From Nematostella vectensis (taxonomy: Eukaryota; Cnidaria; Anthozoa; Actiniaria; Edwardsiidae): a DNA stretch of 64,000 nucleotides. The stretch lies in contig NC_064046.1 of NCBI RefSeq assembly GCF_932526225.1, positions 12,383,208-12,447,207 of the forward strand. The letters run 5' to 3'. The notes under the pieces were generated by a model. That model ran no database searches. It was given only the letters and a program-made list of their open reading frames with translations, and had not been told where the DNA came from. How positions within the stretch are numbered: position 1 is the first letter of the stretch; every line of letters begins with the position of its first letter. Of the stretch, positions 49,301-60,244 are shown in pieces. The translations under genes were made by a program, and so were the position numbers.

Positions 49301-52145
49301 GAGAAAGCCAAATTACGTGCTTTCGCACCAGCGCGTAATCCCAGAAGCCCTGCATGTGGTGAAATTCTATGAAAAAAGTGTTCCATCTACAAACCCCAGT
49401 GTATCCTGCATGCATGATTTCAATACAGTCAGCAATCCAGTCACGGGATATCAAGGAGTACTTCATTCCAGATGTGCCCTAAAAAAATTTTTTTAGAAGG
49501 GCAAACATTAACATGAATCTGGCACATAGCTAGGGAGTGACCAAGTAGCATCTGTGGCCTGCCCCAACCATGCCCTCCCCCTCGACCACCAAATAGTCAA
49601 GTCGACCCCCCCCCCATTCCTTATTGGAGGATCATCAAATATGATAAGCTTTCTCATGTGAGTTTTTTTACTTTGCACACTGTCACTTTTCCTTCCGCAG
49701 CAAATCCTGGAAGCATCTCTGATGACATTTATCAGTTACTGACAAGCCAAGCTAAATGAAGCCCGAAGAACATTAAAGAATGCTTTGGAAATAATTTGAT
49801 CGAATGATATTTTTTTTCAATACAAGCTTAGGGGGATAGTCCCTCACCCATTCTTGCCCAAAACCACTGTAAAATCATCGGGAAAGACATGGTTGTAAGC
49901 CTTACTTACCATTGTCTCGGCATCACTTATAACTGGAGTGAAGCAGAGACATGCTTTGCCTTAAAATCAAATTAATATTGTTAGTGGAATTATAGTCTAT
50001 ATTCCTTTCCAGGAATCTGGTACCCCCCTCCCACCACTAAAAGCCACATCTCATAAAAAAGGAAATGCGAAATCTATGATTAAAATACTAAAAAATATGT
50101 TCACAGTACATACTATTCACATTCTTCTTATTTGTTGCAACATCGTACATGCACAACCATTGTTATGATGAACGTTATAAAATTGGCTACAAAGTATTGG
50201 GAATACTATAGAGTTTTAATGACTTCAGGCATTTTTTTTGTAGTGGTGGGGGGGGGGGGGGGCTTATTGATGGGAGTACTAAAGTGAGCCTTTATGATTA
50301 CATGACAGGAGCAAAAAATGGCAAAATTAAAATTGTAAGGTTGTGTTAGATTACATTTTGTTTATATTTTGCCTAGAGGTTCCTTGCATAATATAAAACA
50401 AAATAATCTTTAGTATTTTTTGGTACATGATCCATTCTTGAGATGTGATGGGCAAAGTTGCCATAAATGATAAGAAAAAAGCAATTTCGCCCAAATTGGG
50501 CAATTTCAAACAAATCAAGAGTCTTACAATTTGCAATATCTCCAGAACAGATTATCTACCCAAAAATACTAAAGCTTATTTTGGTTAATATTACACAAGG
50601 AACATCTATGCAAAAAATCAAGTGAATCACGAGCTTACAATTTAAACTTTGCCATTTTTTGCTCCTGTCGGTAATCATTGTTTTGCTTACCCCCTTCAGA
50701 TTCTATTGCCTTTACAACATGATCTGCAAGTTCTCTAAATACAAAGAGATACAACCATTAGGGTTTGTACATGGGAAATATTGTAAGGAACACTATTACA
50801 GCAAACATCTACTTTTCTATTTTGCTATTAAACTGGGGTGACATATTAGGTAATATGGTCAGGATGAGTTACCTGAAATGGAAATTACAAGGTAGGATAT
50901 TGCTATATGGGCAAGCAACTGTGATGATAGGCTTGGAAAAGTCTTCATCCTGTTAAGAAAACAACAGAAAAGATAGTAGATGGGAGATAACATATCAACA
51001 AACAATTGATAACAAATATCAAATGATGGCTCTCAAAAAAAAGTAAAGTTAAAAAAAGAACAGTTAAAAATGAGTTTGTGATAGTCTTTGATCTACTCAA
51101 TGGTTTTCATTGCATGGTTTTCTCTCCATAGAGACTTTGATGTGGGAAGGGGGTCTTATATGGAAGCCTGCCTTTCTTATGAATATATATCATGGATTTC
51201 AAAGAGCCCACTCCCTCCCTCAGTATTTAAAAAAATATGGAAATGATCAGTAGGGAAACCAAAATTCAAAGTATCTCCAGAGCTGTATCAGCTGGAAATT
51301 GTTGAAGTGAGTTAACAGAAAAATTTGATAGAGATATTAACATGATAAATGATTCATATTTGTCAAAGAAAATAAAAACCGCACCGTGAAGCCAACTGCC
51401 CTCAAGTGTGCCCTTGCGCCTAACTGAAATAAAACAGAAAATTAAAAATAAGAATCACTAGAGTACTGATGACAGCTGTGTCAAGCTTCAACTTTAGGCA
51501 GCCAGATCAAGAAAGCAGCAGCCTGTGAAAGATGTATAGTGTGACTCTCTCCATAATTAATAGAGTATTTCCCATGCATCTGCCAGGGCTGATTTTTTTA
51601 TAGATTTATGTTCCTTTCAATGATGTTGGTGATATTGCATATGTCAACCTATTAAAAAAAACAGGATATTTTAATGTTGTTGATTTTTTTTTTGGATCAT
51701 CATATTTTCCCAAAAAAACTGAGAGATCCCAATAGACACCCAGCACATAGCTAAGGGCTTGGTGCAGAAGGCAAATGGACCACCCTCTCAGCTGTCAAAA
51801 AGCAGTAATTCCTTATTGAAAAATATATTAGATATTTTTCCATATGATATCTGTACACCTCTTTCTGTCTATAGTAGCAAATTCTAGCTATTCATCAGAC
51901 ATTTAATATTCACCTTTTTAATCCAGCTTTTGGAATCATCAACATCTCCAGTCAGCACTGTACTGTTAGTCTGTCAAAAATCATCATTCATAATTCTTGG
52001 TTTTTGTTCTGGATCAGCTTCTCATTCTAGAATCAGTTCTTTATTATAAGTTGATAAAAAATAAGTCCCTGATAAACCATCCTTCTGATATGTGTTTAAA
52101 GAGAATCTTTCATTCCAACCCACAGTAACCCCCCCTACCTAACCC

Positions 52146-52177
<32 letters not shown>

Positions 52178-52365
52178 AAAAAAACACCATTTTATACTAT
52201 TGGGGCCTATTGGTTTCATTGAGTTTGCCTGGGGAATCTAGCGCCAAAGAAACCCGATGGCGGATCGACAAGATTATACTCATACCCAAAGACAATGAGA
52301 CGGCTACAGTTTAAATCTGTTTTGAGGTAAATAGGAGGACTTACTTTGAGACTTTTTGTAGACAT
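37342..52365 (-). CDS. ilvD: dihydroxy-acid dehydratase (IlvD), complete, 23 exons
   Basis: Dihydroxy-acid dehydratase is an iron-sulphur enzyme that makes the 2-keto acids of valine and isoleucine synthesis. Exons, 5' to 3': 52345-52365, 51914-51970, 51385-51423, 50873-50949, 50691-50734, 49910-49959, 49395-49478, 48566-48640, 46512-46595, 46166-46253, 44938-45000, 44511-44548, 43745-43843, 43154-43236, 42841-42925, 42644-42676, 42100-42219, 41496-41558, 41352-41423, 40869-40922, 38629-38678, 37661-37877 and 37342-37470. All phases match, giving 574 residues, normal for the family. The three cluster cysteines are present: PCN (60), GCDK (133) and [12 protein letters not shown] (206). So are LGGSTN, LLHGD-like [37 protein letters not shown] (Ser about 491) and the C-terminal RRARWVPP and [10 protein letters not shown]. 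No targeting peptide is evident after the ATG, so it may be cytosolic. Intron positions argue against bacterial contamination. Confidence 0.92.
37925..38400. mobile_element. TIR element, 'gatagca' repeat family
   Basis: The left side has GACGGGTGTGATCGTCGGC and the right side GACGATCATCTCCGTC, an inverted pair. The inside has repeated CCTAAGAGATAGCA-like words. Related copies lie at 45050-46050 and 46635-46930, in introns of the same gene. Confidence 0.5.
38735..39060. repeat. dispersed direct repeat, copy 1
   Basis: GTGCTGAATAACGTCTGCGC to GACAGATTTG, and then TTTAACCGCGCGGTAATGGA, recur at 40266-40480 with the middle shortened. The two copies flank the expanded SINE. Confidence 0.7.
39098..39612 (+). 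mobile_element. tRNA-derived SINE with a 41 bp minisatellite between A and B boxes
   Basis: GTCGAGGTGGCGCAGTCGG (39101-39118) resembles a tRNA 5' end and A box, and GGGTTCCGGGTTCGATTTC (39573-39591) a B box with T-loop. Between them are about 11 copies of a 41 bp unit containing CAGGTTTCCCGGTCGCTCTG. In a normal tRNA head these boxes are 30-60 bp apart; here they are about 470 bp apart. Confidence 0.65.
39713..39726. repeat. poly-C tract
   Basis: A run of C in a dehydratase intron just after the SINE-like element. Confidence 0.8.
40266..40480. repeat. dispersed direct repeat, copy 2
   Basis: Second copy of the 38735-39060 repeat, about 1.5 kb downstream, with an internal deletion. Confidence 0.7.
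40632..40787. mobile_element. ~156 bp palindromic MITE
   Basis: Outer inverted ends CATGGAAAGTGC / GCACTTTCCATG and inner inverted blocks GTACGGTTTTTATTCAC / GTGAATAAAAACCGTAC. No coding. It lies in a dehydratase intron. Confidence 0.7.
41818..41965. mobile_element. ~148 bp MITE, GGGGCGGATC family
   Basis: It starts TGGGGCGGATCTAGC and ends CCTAGATCCGCTACTG, and contains a poly-G tract. Same termini as 21684-21832 and 32461-32586. Confidence 0.55.
42205..42330 (-). repeat. 58 bp tandem duplication over a dehydratase acceptor
   Basis: The words GTAACACCTTAACGAAATTC and GATGGGCTCTTTCAGTAACC each occur twice, 58-59 bp apart. The true acceptor lies before the exon ending at 42219; a copy lies before 42277. 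Use of the copy would hit an in-frame TGA after nine codons. Confidence 0.75.
45050..46050. mobile_element. TIR element with a ~43 bp internal tandem array
   Basis: The ends are GTAGATCCCCATGGGGGG and the inverse CCCCCCCTGGATGTAGATCC. Inside, from 45115 to about 45770, are about 15 copies of a unit containing AAAGATACTAAAGTGGGCGT. Toward the ends lie ATCATCGTC / GACGATGAT words shared with the other family members. Confidence 0.65.
46635..46930. mobile_element. TIR element, 'gatagca' repeat family
   Basis: TGGACTCCAATAAAAACAGATGGGGGTG at the left is answered by CACCCCCATCTACTTTTTGGAGAG at the right. The interior matches 37925-38110 closely (for example ACCCCTAAGAGATAGCAAAT). Confidence 0.6.
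46955..48072. repeat. ~86 bp satellite-like array (about 13 copies) in a dehydratase intron
   Basis: The unit contains TTACTTTACAGTGTAATAGT and CAGTGCCCTGTTGCAAAACT. TTACTTTACAGTGTAA is itself a palindrome in each unit. Copies differ by a few bases and small indels. Confidence 0.9.
48158..48256. repeat. perfect 35 bp inverted repeat with ~29 bp loop
   Basis: Arm 48158-48192 starts CTAATAACAAGAGAAAACAC and arm 48222-48256 is its exact reverse complement. It directly follows the 86 bp array inside a dehydratase intron. Confidence 0.9.
52140..52182. repeat. poly-C / poly-A tract
   Basis: A run of C followed directly by a run of A in the first dehydratase intron. Confidence 0.9.
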
Positions 52366-52514
52366 TTTGGAAAGACAATCACTACCAAGCACGGGAAGCA
52401 ATTTCCCACGGACGTAGAGTGTGGTCGAGTCTGCGGACTTCCAGCGGTCATACCCAACCTCTCAGTCGGAAACTTCCGAACAAATATCTTCGGAAACGAG
52501 GATCATAAAACAAG
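52366..52514. promoter_or_regulatory. putative bidirectional promoter
   Basis: Only 149 bp separate the dehydratase ATG (-) from the ATG of a candidate exon (+). No TATA box is seen. AAGATGGCGGCC at 52512-52523 is a YY1-type element overlapping the plus-strand start codon, as in many housekeeping promoters of animals. Confidence 0.4.
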
Positions 52515-52545
52515 ATGGCGGCCATATCGCGAAAGAGTTTCAAGG
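52515..52545 (+). CDS. candidate first coding exon, gene unknown
   Basis: ATG in a strong context (AAGATGGCG) is followed by ten codons, MAAISRKSFK, and a consensus donor GGTAAGAG. The exon ends in phase 1. The partner exon is unknown. A phase-1 acceptor at 57858-57859, just before the TMEM151-like ATG, would fit, but that intron would be 5.3 kb and this is speculation. Confidence 0.35.
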
Positions 52546-54427
52546 GTAAGAGAGATATTTTAAGCCTTTGTTGTATACTGAATGGAATATTCCAACCTTT
52601 TTCACATAATGTATCTTTATAACTTTGAACCACGACATTGGCGGGTTTTATACCTTGTTTTAATTTTAAGTACTTCTTTTTACAAGAAAAAATATGTGGC
52701 ATATGAACAGTATGAAGTCTTAAGTTATTTATTACAATACATCCTGTCTTTGATACATGCTTTTCTATACACTTTTGAGGGCTTCCATGGCTTACACTTA
52801 AAGTCATAAGCTCTCAGAAAATTCAATTAAAACTCGTGGAGGAAACATCATGAATTGGCCTTGATTGGGATTTGTCTTTTGCTTCACATTTTGTTTTGTT
52901 TCATTTAAGAATATTTAAAGTTCCTGGGACTAAAAGAGTGAAATATTCAAAAAAGGGGATAAAATGAAATTTTTTTTTTTTTTTTTTGGGGGGGGGGGGG
53001 GGGGCGATAAAATGAGAGATATTATGGATGCTTATTTTTAACTTGATTCATGGCAATGTCAGGCTGTCTCATTTAAATCTAATTAGTCCAGAGCTACCTG
53101 TGACTCATCACTCAAGGACAGAAGAATGGTAGTGCATGGGCAACGGCATAATCAGCTCCTATGCAGCTTGCATGAAAAAAACTGGCCGCAACGATCACAG
53201 CCCAGCCAGTCAACATTGTCATCTTGCTTGCATACCTTGCACACCATCTTTTTTTGGTTTTAATCTGGTATTCGTACCGAGGCGTCGGGGCTTAACTGTG
53301 ACTGTGTGGGGTGATAAAATGTGTGGTAATGGACGTTGGTGCGTGGGTTAAAGTGTGTACGTGTGGCTATTTTATATGGTGTATTGCATTGGGGGCTGTA
53401 GGGGTTGGAGTAGTGGCTGTATATGTTTTTTTGGTTTGGATCGGGTATTCGTACCAAGACGTAGGGGCCTAAAGTGGTGTGGTAGTGAGGTGGGTGTGAT
53501 TATATGGTGTGGTGATGTTGGAGGGTGATGGTGAAGGATGGCTAGTAAGGTAATGTAGAGTGGAGATGGTAGTAATGCAATTACGGTGAAAATGTGGATA
53601 GGCTAGACTAGTAGGTGGAGGAGGGTGTTGAAAAGATAAAGTGGGACTATAGAATAGGTTGTGGTAGTGTGTGGTGGGTAGGTGAAAAAGAAAAAAAGAA
53701 AATAATAATAATAGTAATATGCTGTGTTGGTGGGGGAAAAAGTGGTACGGTGTATAGGTAAGAGTGGTGGTGAGGGAGATGTGGAGAAGATAAGTCTTAT
53801 AATTTAGCGTGATGGGTCTGTGTGTGTTAAAATGGTAGTGGTGCGGAGGTCGATTTAAAATTTAAAAAATTTAAACCCAACTACAAACGACCACACCCTA
53901 TGACCCACCCTACCTACCCACAAACCGACACGCCCTACAACACTCACACATACCTTCTCCCCCCCCTCACCACCACAAACCGCACACAACACAATCACAA
54001 TACAATAACAATACCCCTACATCACACATAACAGCCCTCTACCAACCATCCCTCCCCCCCCCAATACACACACAACTCGCCTACTTCATACGCGCCGCAA
54101 CTCTCACTTCGTCACGCCACGCCCTCCTCCCCCACCATACACATACATTTCATAATAACGCAATCTTGTAACATCGTAATCTGATCACATCCGGTACATG
54201 CCATTAATACGTTAGTCGTACCCTGTTATCACAAGCTCAAGCTATGAAAATGCGGACCTTAGTAAAGCGAAAATCCGACGTAAGGTAAGCGTCGCACACA
54301 AACACATAACATGTGCAACCACACGTTGGTGTATAGGAGCAAGCTGTTTAGATCGATCACAACAGTTTTAAATGCACCTCAGACGCGGTAATATCTTCTG
54401 TTCCCCTTCAGTCGCCCCATGTAAGGT

Positions 54428-54545
54428 AATCCAGAATCCGGAATCCAGGTTTTTAGGGCCCTTGGAATCCGGAATCCAGAGATTGGAATCCGGAATCCAC
54501 AGTCTGGAATCCAGAATCCAAATAGTTTCGAAATCCGGAATCCAT
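54428..54545. repeat. GGAATCC simple repeat
   Basis: Many copies of GGAATCCGGAATCCA-like words. Confidence 0.75.
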
Positions 54546-55856
54546 ACTTTTCGTTCAAATTAATGACTTAAAAACATCCCACAATGACCACACAAGCGAA
54601 GATGAAGATTGAGTAGCCGAGTAAAGTGCCACGATGTTCCTCAAGCCCTTGCCTTTATTTGCATTTCTAATGAGGAGGTGTGTCTGGTTAGTGTTTAGCA
54701 TAATTGATTGAAAACTCATTGTCGATCATTGTACAACTTTTTCCGGTCTAATTAGCTTCAATTGGCAGAATTCTTACATTCTTAAGAACACTAGTAAGAG
54801 TACAAAACAAGTTCTCCAGTTAAGACTCACAGTATTTTTCTTATTAGAGTTACAATTCATAAAATTGAGTAGGCAAGGATATCCAGAGAAGCCATAAGCT
54901 TATAAAATAGGACTCCCTTCTAACATTATGCAATTTGCGGGAGATATACGCATTTTAGCCTGATCTCCCGTTCTTGTTAGAATAATTTCATATTAATGTC
55001 GAAAATTTTGCCAATCGGGAATGGAAGCCATTCAACAACAAACAAATCAGGAGGCGAAGAAAGTCAAATTTGCGTTTAGCCTTGACGTGAGTACTGGCGC
55101 GTTTTGATTTAGTTTGCAATTTCATTGGCTAAAATTCAAAACACTATACCCTAAACCAATAGAAACGCTAACAGAACGCAAGCCTGAATTTTACTTTTTA
55201 CACTCATCCGAAATCCGCTCTATGAGATAGAAGGGGTGTATTGGACAGAGTATAGCCATTCTCACGTGCACATGTGACCGGGTGGTATTTTTGGTTATTT
55301 TAGATTTTGCAAAGATTTTAAGTAAGCGATTTTTGGATTGCGATTATAATTGTTTTACGTATTTTACGGATTGTTTCTCAAACGGGATTCTAATTCGATC
55401 CGTACTTGTTTAGGAATTTTCTTTCAACATTGATTTAATGAACATGTTTACAAATTCCTTTAGATTAGTATCAATAGCTTGATGATAGTTCTAATTGAAT
55501 CAAGTAAGCGTCCTTTTACCATTTCCCAGGAAGATTAGTTTCTAAATTTGACAGGACAATCGACGCTGAGTAATTTGAACGGTAGTAAATGTTAGCGTCC
55601 CTAGAAATTATTATTCTATAAATTATTATATTATTCTATAAATTATTATTCTATACCTTAAAAGAATGTATGTAAGATAAATGTAAATAAAAATTTGTTG
55701 TTGTTTGTTTGTTGTATGTTTTGCTTTTTGAGTAAGTGCGAGGTTGAAAAAAACAAACGTAGGCGATAGCCGATAGATAATCCGTTTTGCCTGGCTGATG
55801 AACACATTATTCTGCAAGAGCAACGCACTTCCGGTTGTTTTAAAGTGAACGGAAGT

Positions 55857-56050
55857 GTAAAAATATTTTGTTTTACCCGATAACGCTTCATCGGGTATTT
55901 ATATTTTGTTTTACCCGATAACGCTTCATCGGGTATTTATATTTTGTTTTACCCGATAACCTGATAACGCTTTACCGGGTATTTATATTTTCTTTTACCC
56001 GATAACGCTTTACCGGGTATTTATATTTTGTTTTACCCGATAACGCTTCA
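55857..56050. repeat. ~46 bp tandem repeat with internal hairpin
   Basis: About five copies of TTTTACCCGATAACGCTTCA followed by TCGGGTATTTATATTTTG. Each unit contains ACCCGATAA...CGGGT, which can fold back. Confidence 0.8.
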
Positions 56051-56094
56051 TAGATTCTTTTGTCTCTCAATTATCAATCACATCCTCGAAGAAA

Positions 56095-56205
56095 CTTGCA
56101 ATATACACACTGCTTTCAATATTTTGAAATACTTTTCGCGTTTTCCGTTAAAAATCATCGGAGATCGTAACGTAATCGACCGAAAGTAAACTGGTGACAA
56201 TGCGG
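56095..56205. mobile_element. half copy of the TTAA-ended MITE
   Basis: Reverse complement of the left half of 14559-14812 (shared AAAGTAAACTGGTGACAATG and AAAAATCATCGGA). Confidence 0.6.
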
Positions 56206-56224
56206 CAATGGTGACAATCCCTAA

Positions 56225-56665
56225 TGTATCATCCTTGACCCCTAAAGTCAAGTGTCCAGCACGTGGTGATCGTGTGCTCACCTCGTGCCGTTGCCGCCAT
56301 AACACCTTTTTTTGCTCTCAACCCCTAAAGTCAAGTGTCCAGCACGTGGTGATCATGTGCTCACCTCGTGCCGTTGCCGCCATAACACCTTTTTTTGCTC
56401 TCAACCCCTAAAGTCAAGTGTCCAGCACGTGGTGATCATGTGCTCACCTCGTGCCGTTGCCGCCATTACACCTTTCTTTTGCTCTCGTCCTTGACCCCTA
56501 AAGTCAAGTGTCCAGCACGTGGTGATCATGTGCTCACCTCGTGCCGTTGCCGCCATTACACCTTTCTTTAACTCTCGTCCTTGACCCCTAAAGTCAAGTG
56601 TCCAGCACGTGGTGATCATGTGCTCACCTCGTGCCGTTGCCGCCATAACACCTTTCTTTTGCTCT
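56225..56665. repeat. 82-91 bp tandem repeat, five copies
   Basis: The unit contains CCTAAAGTCAAGTGTCCAGC and TGCTCACCTCGTGCCGTTGC. Copies are almost identical. Short open frames across it are repeat artefacts. CACGTG, an E-box palindrome, occurs once per unit. Confidence 0.9.
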
Positions 56666-57870
56666 CGTTAGTATGACATCAGAGGCAACCGCAAGTGCAA
56701 GTGGAAATGCACAAAAGCCAAAAGCTTTCGCAAAATGCTGCAGGATTGCGTAGAATTGTTCAAATTCTGCTATAACAGTGACATCATGTGGGCAAAATTG
56801 AATTGATAATATAATTGATCAAGAGACCATTGTGTTTAATAAAGAAGATATCAAAGCTATTTATCCTTTTTGCCAATATTAATAAAATATATTCAAATAA
56901 TCTACAGCCTGATTGTTTTATTATCATCATTATTCCTGGAATGTCTTTTCAATTATTAAAGCTATAAAGTAAGTAAAAAGACCACGGTAAAAATTTCTTA
57001 CCCTTTTTCTTACCTTTTTTGATGGTCATGATAATAATTACAATGGGGTTTATTAAAAAAATCATTGCGCCTAAACGGCGAATTGCGATTACTATTCACA
57101 ATAATTCTAATATAAAATTAGAACGAGATTGGGATCACTTAAACACCCGTTTCGCTCGCGAAATTGAATAGAAAAGCTTCTTGCGCCGCCGCGATGCCTG
57201 CCTAAAAACGCCTTCGAGGGATACTACCCCTCACAATCCTGCGAAGGTGATATGACAAGTTATTTTTGCACGGTTTCTTGGTTTTTGCGGTATCCCTGTG
57301 GTTGCCGCGCGCATTTTATGAATACTTTTGGTTGATACCCAATCAGTGTGATAGCCCGGGGTCGCTAGACGTGGCCTGTTGACGACCAGGGGTGAATACC
57401 AAACTAAACGTGTGACTATATTATTTTAGCGCCCTATATATGACTTTTTGAAGTAGACTCACAGCTTAGATCTGATAAAAGCAGGAAGACAAGACATTAA
57501 TGCATTCTACTTGTCGCCCGAAGCAAAGTCATCGTTAATATCGACAGTAAGAATCACAAAAAGACATCCAAGGGTTCATTTGAATAGTGACTCATGCAAC
57601 CTTAAAAAAATTCATATTTAATCGCAACCAATCGAATTGGGTAACCTGGAGAGTTATGAGCTGCAAAATTCACGGAAGCCTTGCAGAAGACATAACAGCC
57701 GTAGGATTAAACAAAGAGCCAAGCCCTAAGCAAAGCCAACAATTCAGCTATATCTTAGAAGAACACAAGCATTGAAGACATCTACAAGCATTGAAGACAT
57801 CCACAAGACTTCTAAGATCACTACCAACCATAATCCAATTTGGCTAGACTGGAACCGAAGTACTGCCATA

Positions 57871-59465
57871 ATGTGCGAGGATTGGATGACAGAATGCCCA
57901 TTGTGTTCTATCTTTTTGAATTTAGCCGTCTGGTTCTCCTTAGCGATAATTTTTTGGTGTACGATTGATCAGAATCAATACAACGGCGTCGTATCACCGC
58001 GAGACTTGGTTGCTCTGCCAGTTGTAGTCTTCATTCTACTTTACGCATTCTACTTGACTGAATGCTACTTCGCCTCGACCAGAAAATACCTTGCAAGCAT
58101 ACTGAAGGGCGAGAACATTTACGAGTATTTGGAGAGAATTCAAAAAGAGCCCCCTGTTTTGTCGTTTCGTGCGACGTGCTGGCATAACGAAACGAAGCAG
58201 CGTAATGCAAGGTTTACGGATCGAGGGGGCAAAACGCACACACGACTTGAAAGCTTCACAGAAAAGGTTGTCACCTTAACAGATGAGGAGAGATTCAAGT
58301 AATCCAATTACCTATGATTTATTTATTTGTTTGTTTGTTCGTTCGTTTGTTTGTTTGTTTATTTGACTTTCCCATAAACAACAACACAAAGCCTAACAAA
58401 AACGAAACACAGGCCGAGAGCCACTACAGAATGGGTCAAGTAGCACAATATTGATTAAAGATTTAGATTAATGTAATTTTATAATGTACGAATTTATTCT
58501 GGGACATAATGGGTATGTAATTCTTCTTTTCCTTTCACTTTTGATTTTGGGTCCTCGCTGTTTTTTTGCTGGTCTGTGCCTCCCCGGCCTCAAATTTGTA
58601 ACCGCCCGTCATCACTTCAAACCCCACCCCCCCCCCCCCCCCCCTCCAATACCAATATACTTGTAATCGCAGCTGTGCATAAATATGTCTATGTGTAAAC
58701 AACGACTTCAAGGCTACAAATGAATGCATAAGAGGTTTTGTAAAACAAAAAATCTACGTTGCTTTTCTATATTTTCACCCTAATAACCTGAAAAAACAAA
58801 GCTTATTTTGTTACATTTTCAGTCATTGTATAGCCTTACTTTTTCTCGAAACATCGATCCGTTTATAATTATGTAGGCATACATTTGAATTTTTCAGAGA
58901 GGATATTAAGTAAAAAAAAAATAATAAAAGTAAGCAAAATTAAACTTGGTACGCGCAGATGCAACGCGATCGAGCCTCCAGGCAAAGAAGGGCGAATCAA
59001 GGCGCAAACCATTGTTCACTGTAACGTTTTTTTGTTTCTGACATTTTTTTTAGTTTCCAAAGATGGGAAGACATCTCTGTTATTCCCGGCGACTTCCCTT
59101 CCTTCACCCTTGTCAAGGTCAACTTCACCAAGGCGTACGAGTTAAAGAACGATCCGACGAAAATCCTCTTCACTAACCTGTCATGTGGCTTCCACGCACG
59201 CAATAGACACAGGGACAAGCGCGTGGACTTTGAGGAGGTCCTTTCAATCAACGGCTTTAAAGATCACGTGATTGCTTATGTAAATGAAGGAGTGAGGGAG
59301 AAATGGCTGTGCATGCTGGGATACTGGTTGTTTTCCGTGCTACTGTTGACCTGGGTCTATCGTTGGATGTTTAATACAAGAATCACAGTTAGACAAGTGG
59401 CGATTGTTAAGCGAATTGAAGTGGTGTATGGAACTCCTGTTCCCGCCAAAAACTTGATCACGTGA
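57871..59465 (+). CDS. TMEM151: TMEM151-family membrane protein
   Basis: Two exons, 57871-58298 and 59054-59465, join in phase 2 to give 279 residues. The protein starts MCEDWMTECP. Two transmembrane helices follow (about 11-30, AVWFSLAIIF, and 50-70, VVVFILLYAFYLTECYFAST). A long soluble domain contains RIQKEPPVLSFRATCWHN. A third hydrophobic pair near the C-terminus reads LGYWLFSVLLLTWVYRWMF. The helix-helix-E-C-Y order, the 'P..S/W.A.C/S.H' region after the second helix and the late Y-W membrane segment match TMEM151A/B; their function is unknown. It is shorter than vertebrate members because the N- and C-terminal extensions are missing. An in-frame extension upstream of the ATG is open to 57772, so a further 5' exon is possible. 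Confidence 0.75.
58621..58645. repeat. poly-C tract
   Basis: A C run in the intron of the TMEM151-like gene. Confidence 0.8.
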
Positions 59466-59960
59466 CGCTATTAAGTTTCGATCAGCGGTTGTTTCTAAAG
59501 ATGAAGGCTAACGAAATTCACGGGGCACCGTCATCTGACAATTTGGACAAAAATATGAAGATTTTTATGGTACTCGGCTAGGAAAAATAAAAGATAGCTA
59601 GATAAGCGTGGCTTAAAACGTGAAATTATTATGCTTGACATAAATCCCTTAAAATTGATTCTAAAATAAAGCTGATCTAAAATATAAATTGAAGTGTTGT
59701 ATGGAACTCCTTTTCCAGCCAAAAACTTGATCACGTGACGCGAGTAAGTTTCGATCAGCGGTTGTTTCTAAAGATGAAGGCTAACGAAATTCACGGGGCA
59801 TCGTCATCTGACAATTTGGACAAAAATATGAAGATTTTTATGGTACTCGGCTAGGAAAAATAAAAGATAGCTAGATAAGCGTGGCTTAAAACGTGAAATT
59901 ATTATGCTTGATATAAATCCCTTAAAATTGATTCTAAAATAAAGCTGATCTAAAATATAA
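59415..59960 (+). repeat. 273 bp tandem duplication of the TMEM151-like 3' end
   Basis: ATTGAAGTG..GTATGGAACTCC begins at 59415 and again at 59688. The unit covers the last 17 codons, the stop and the 3' UTR, including AATAAA-type signals near 59664 and 59938. Confidence 0.85.
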
Positions 59961-60244
59961 AGCTGGTTTAGCACACCCACCGTCTCGCCCTACATTGGAT
60001 CGTATTCCCCCATTTATCCCTGGGGATTTGTAGTCCTTGATGGGAGGACAAGATCATATAAATTGCGGAAGGACGGAGGGGGACCAACAGTACCCTTGTA
60101 GGTGGGAATTCTATCTTACTACAATAGAATTTTAAAAATATCCAAGAAATAAATGTCATAGGGTCAAACCGCCCTCAAAATAAAATGCTGCATCCCCCGA
60201 AAGGTCAGTTTTCCGTTTGTCACATTCTCCTTTGAAAGTAATTA

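Larger units (their letters stand above)
52546..57870. other. repeat-rich noncoding region
   Basis: Contains a poly-T/poly-G tract (52970-53004), a repeat of GGGTATTCGTACCAAGACGT type (53265-53475), GT-rich then AC-rich low-complexity DNA (53280-54130), and the arrays listed separately. One small ATG frame with a donor (55021-55086) is discussed among rejected items. No other exon is supported. Confidence 0.45.

Noticed and set aside
55021..55086. ATG frame MEAIQQQTNQEAKKVKFAFS followed by a GTGAGT donor
   Set aside because: It could be a first exon, but it ends in phase 0 and no in-phase partner was found before the TMEM151-like exon; too little evidence.
56208..56646. Open frames on both strands reading CPARGDHVLTSCRCRH-type repeats
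   Set aside because: Tandem repeat artefact.
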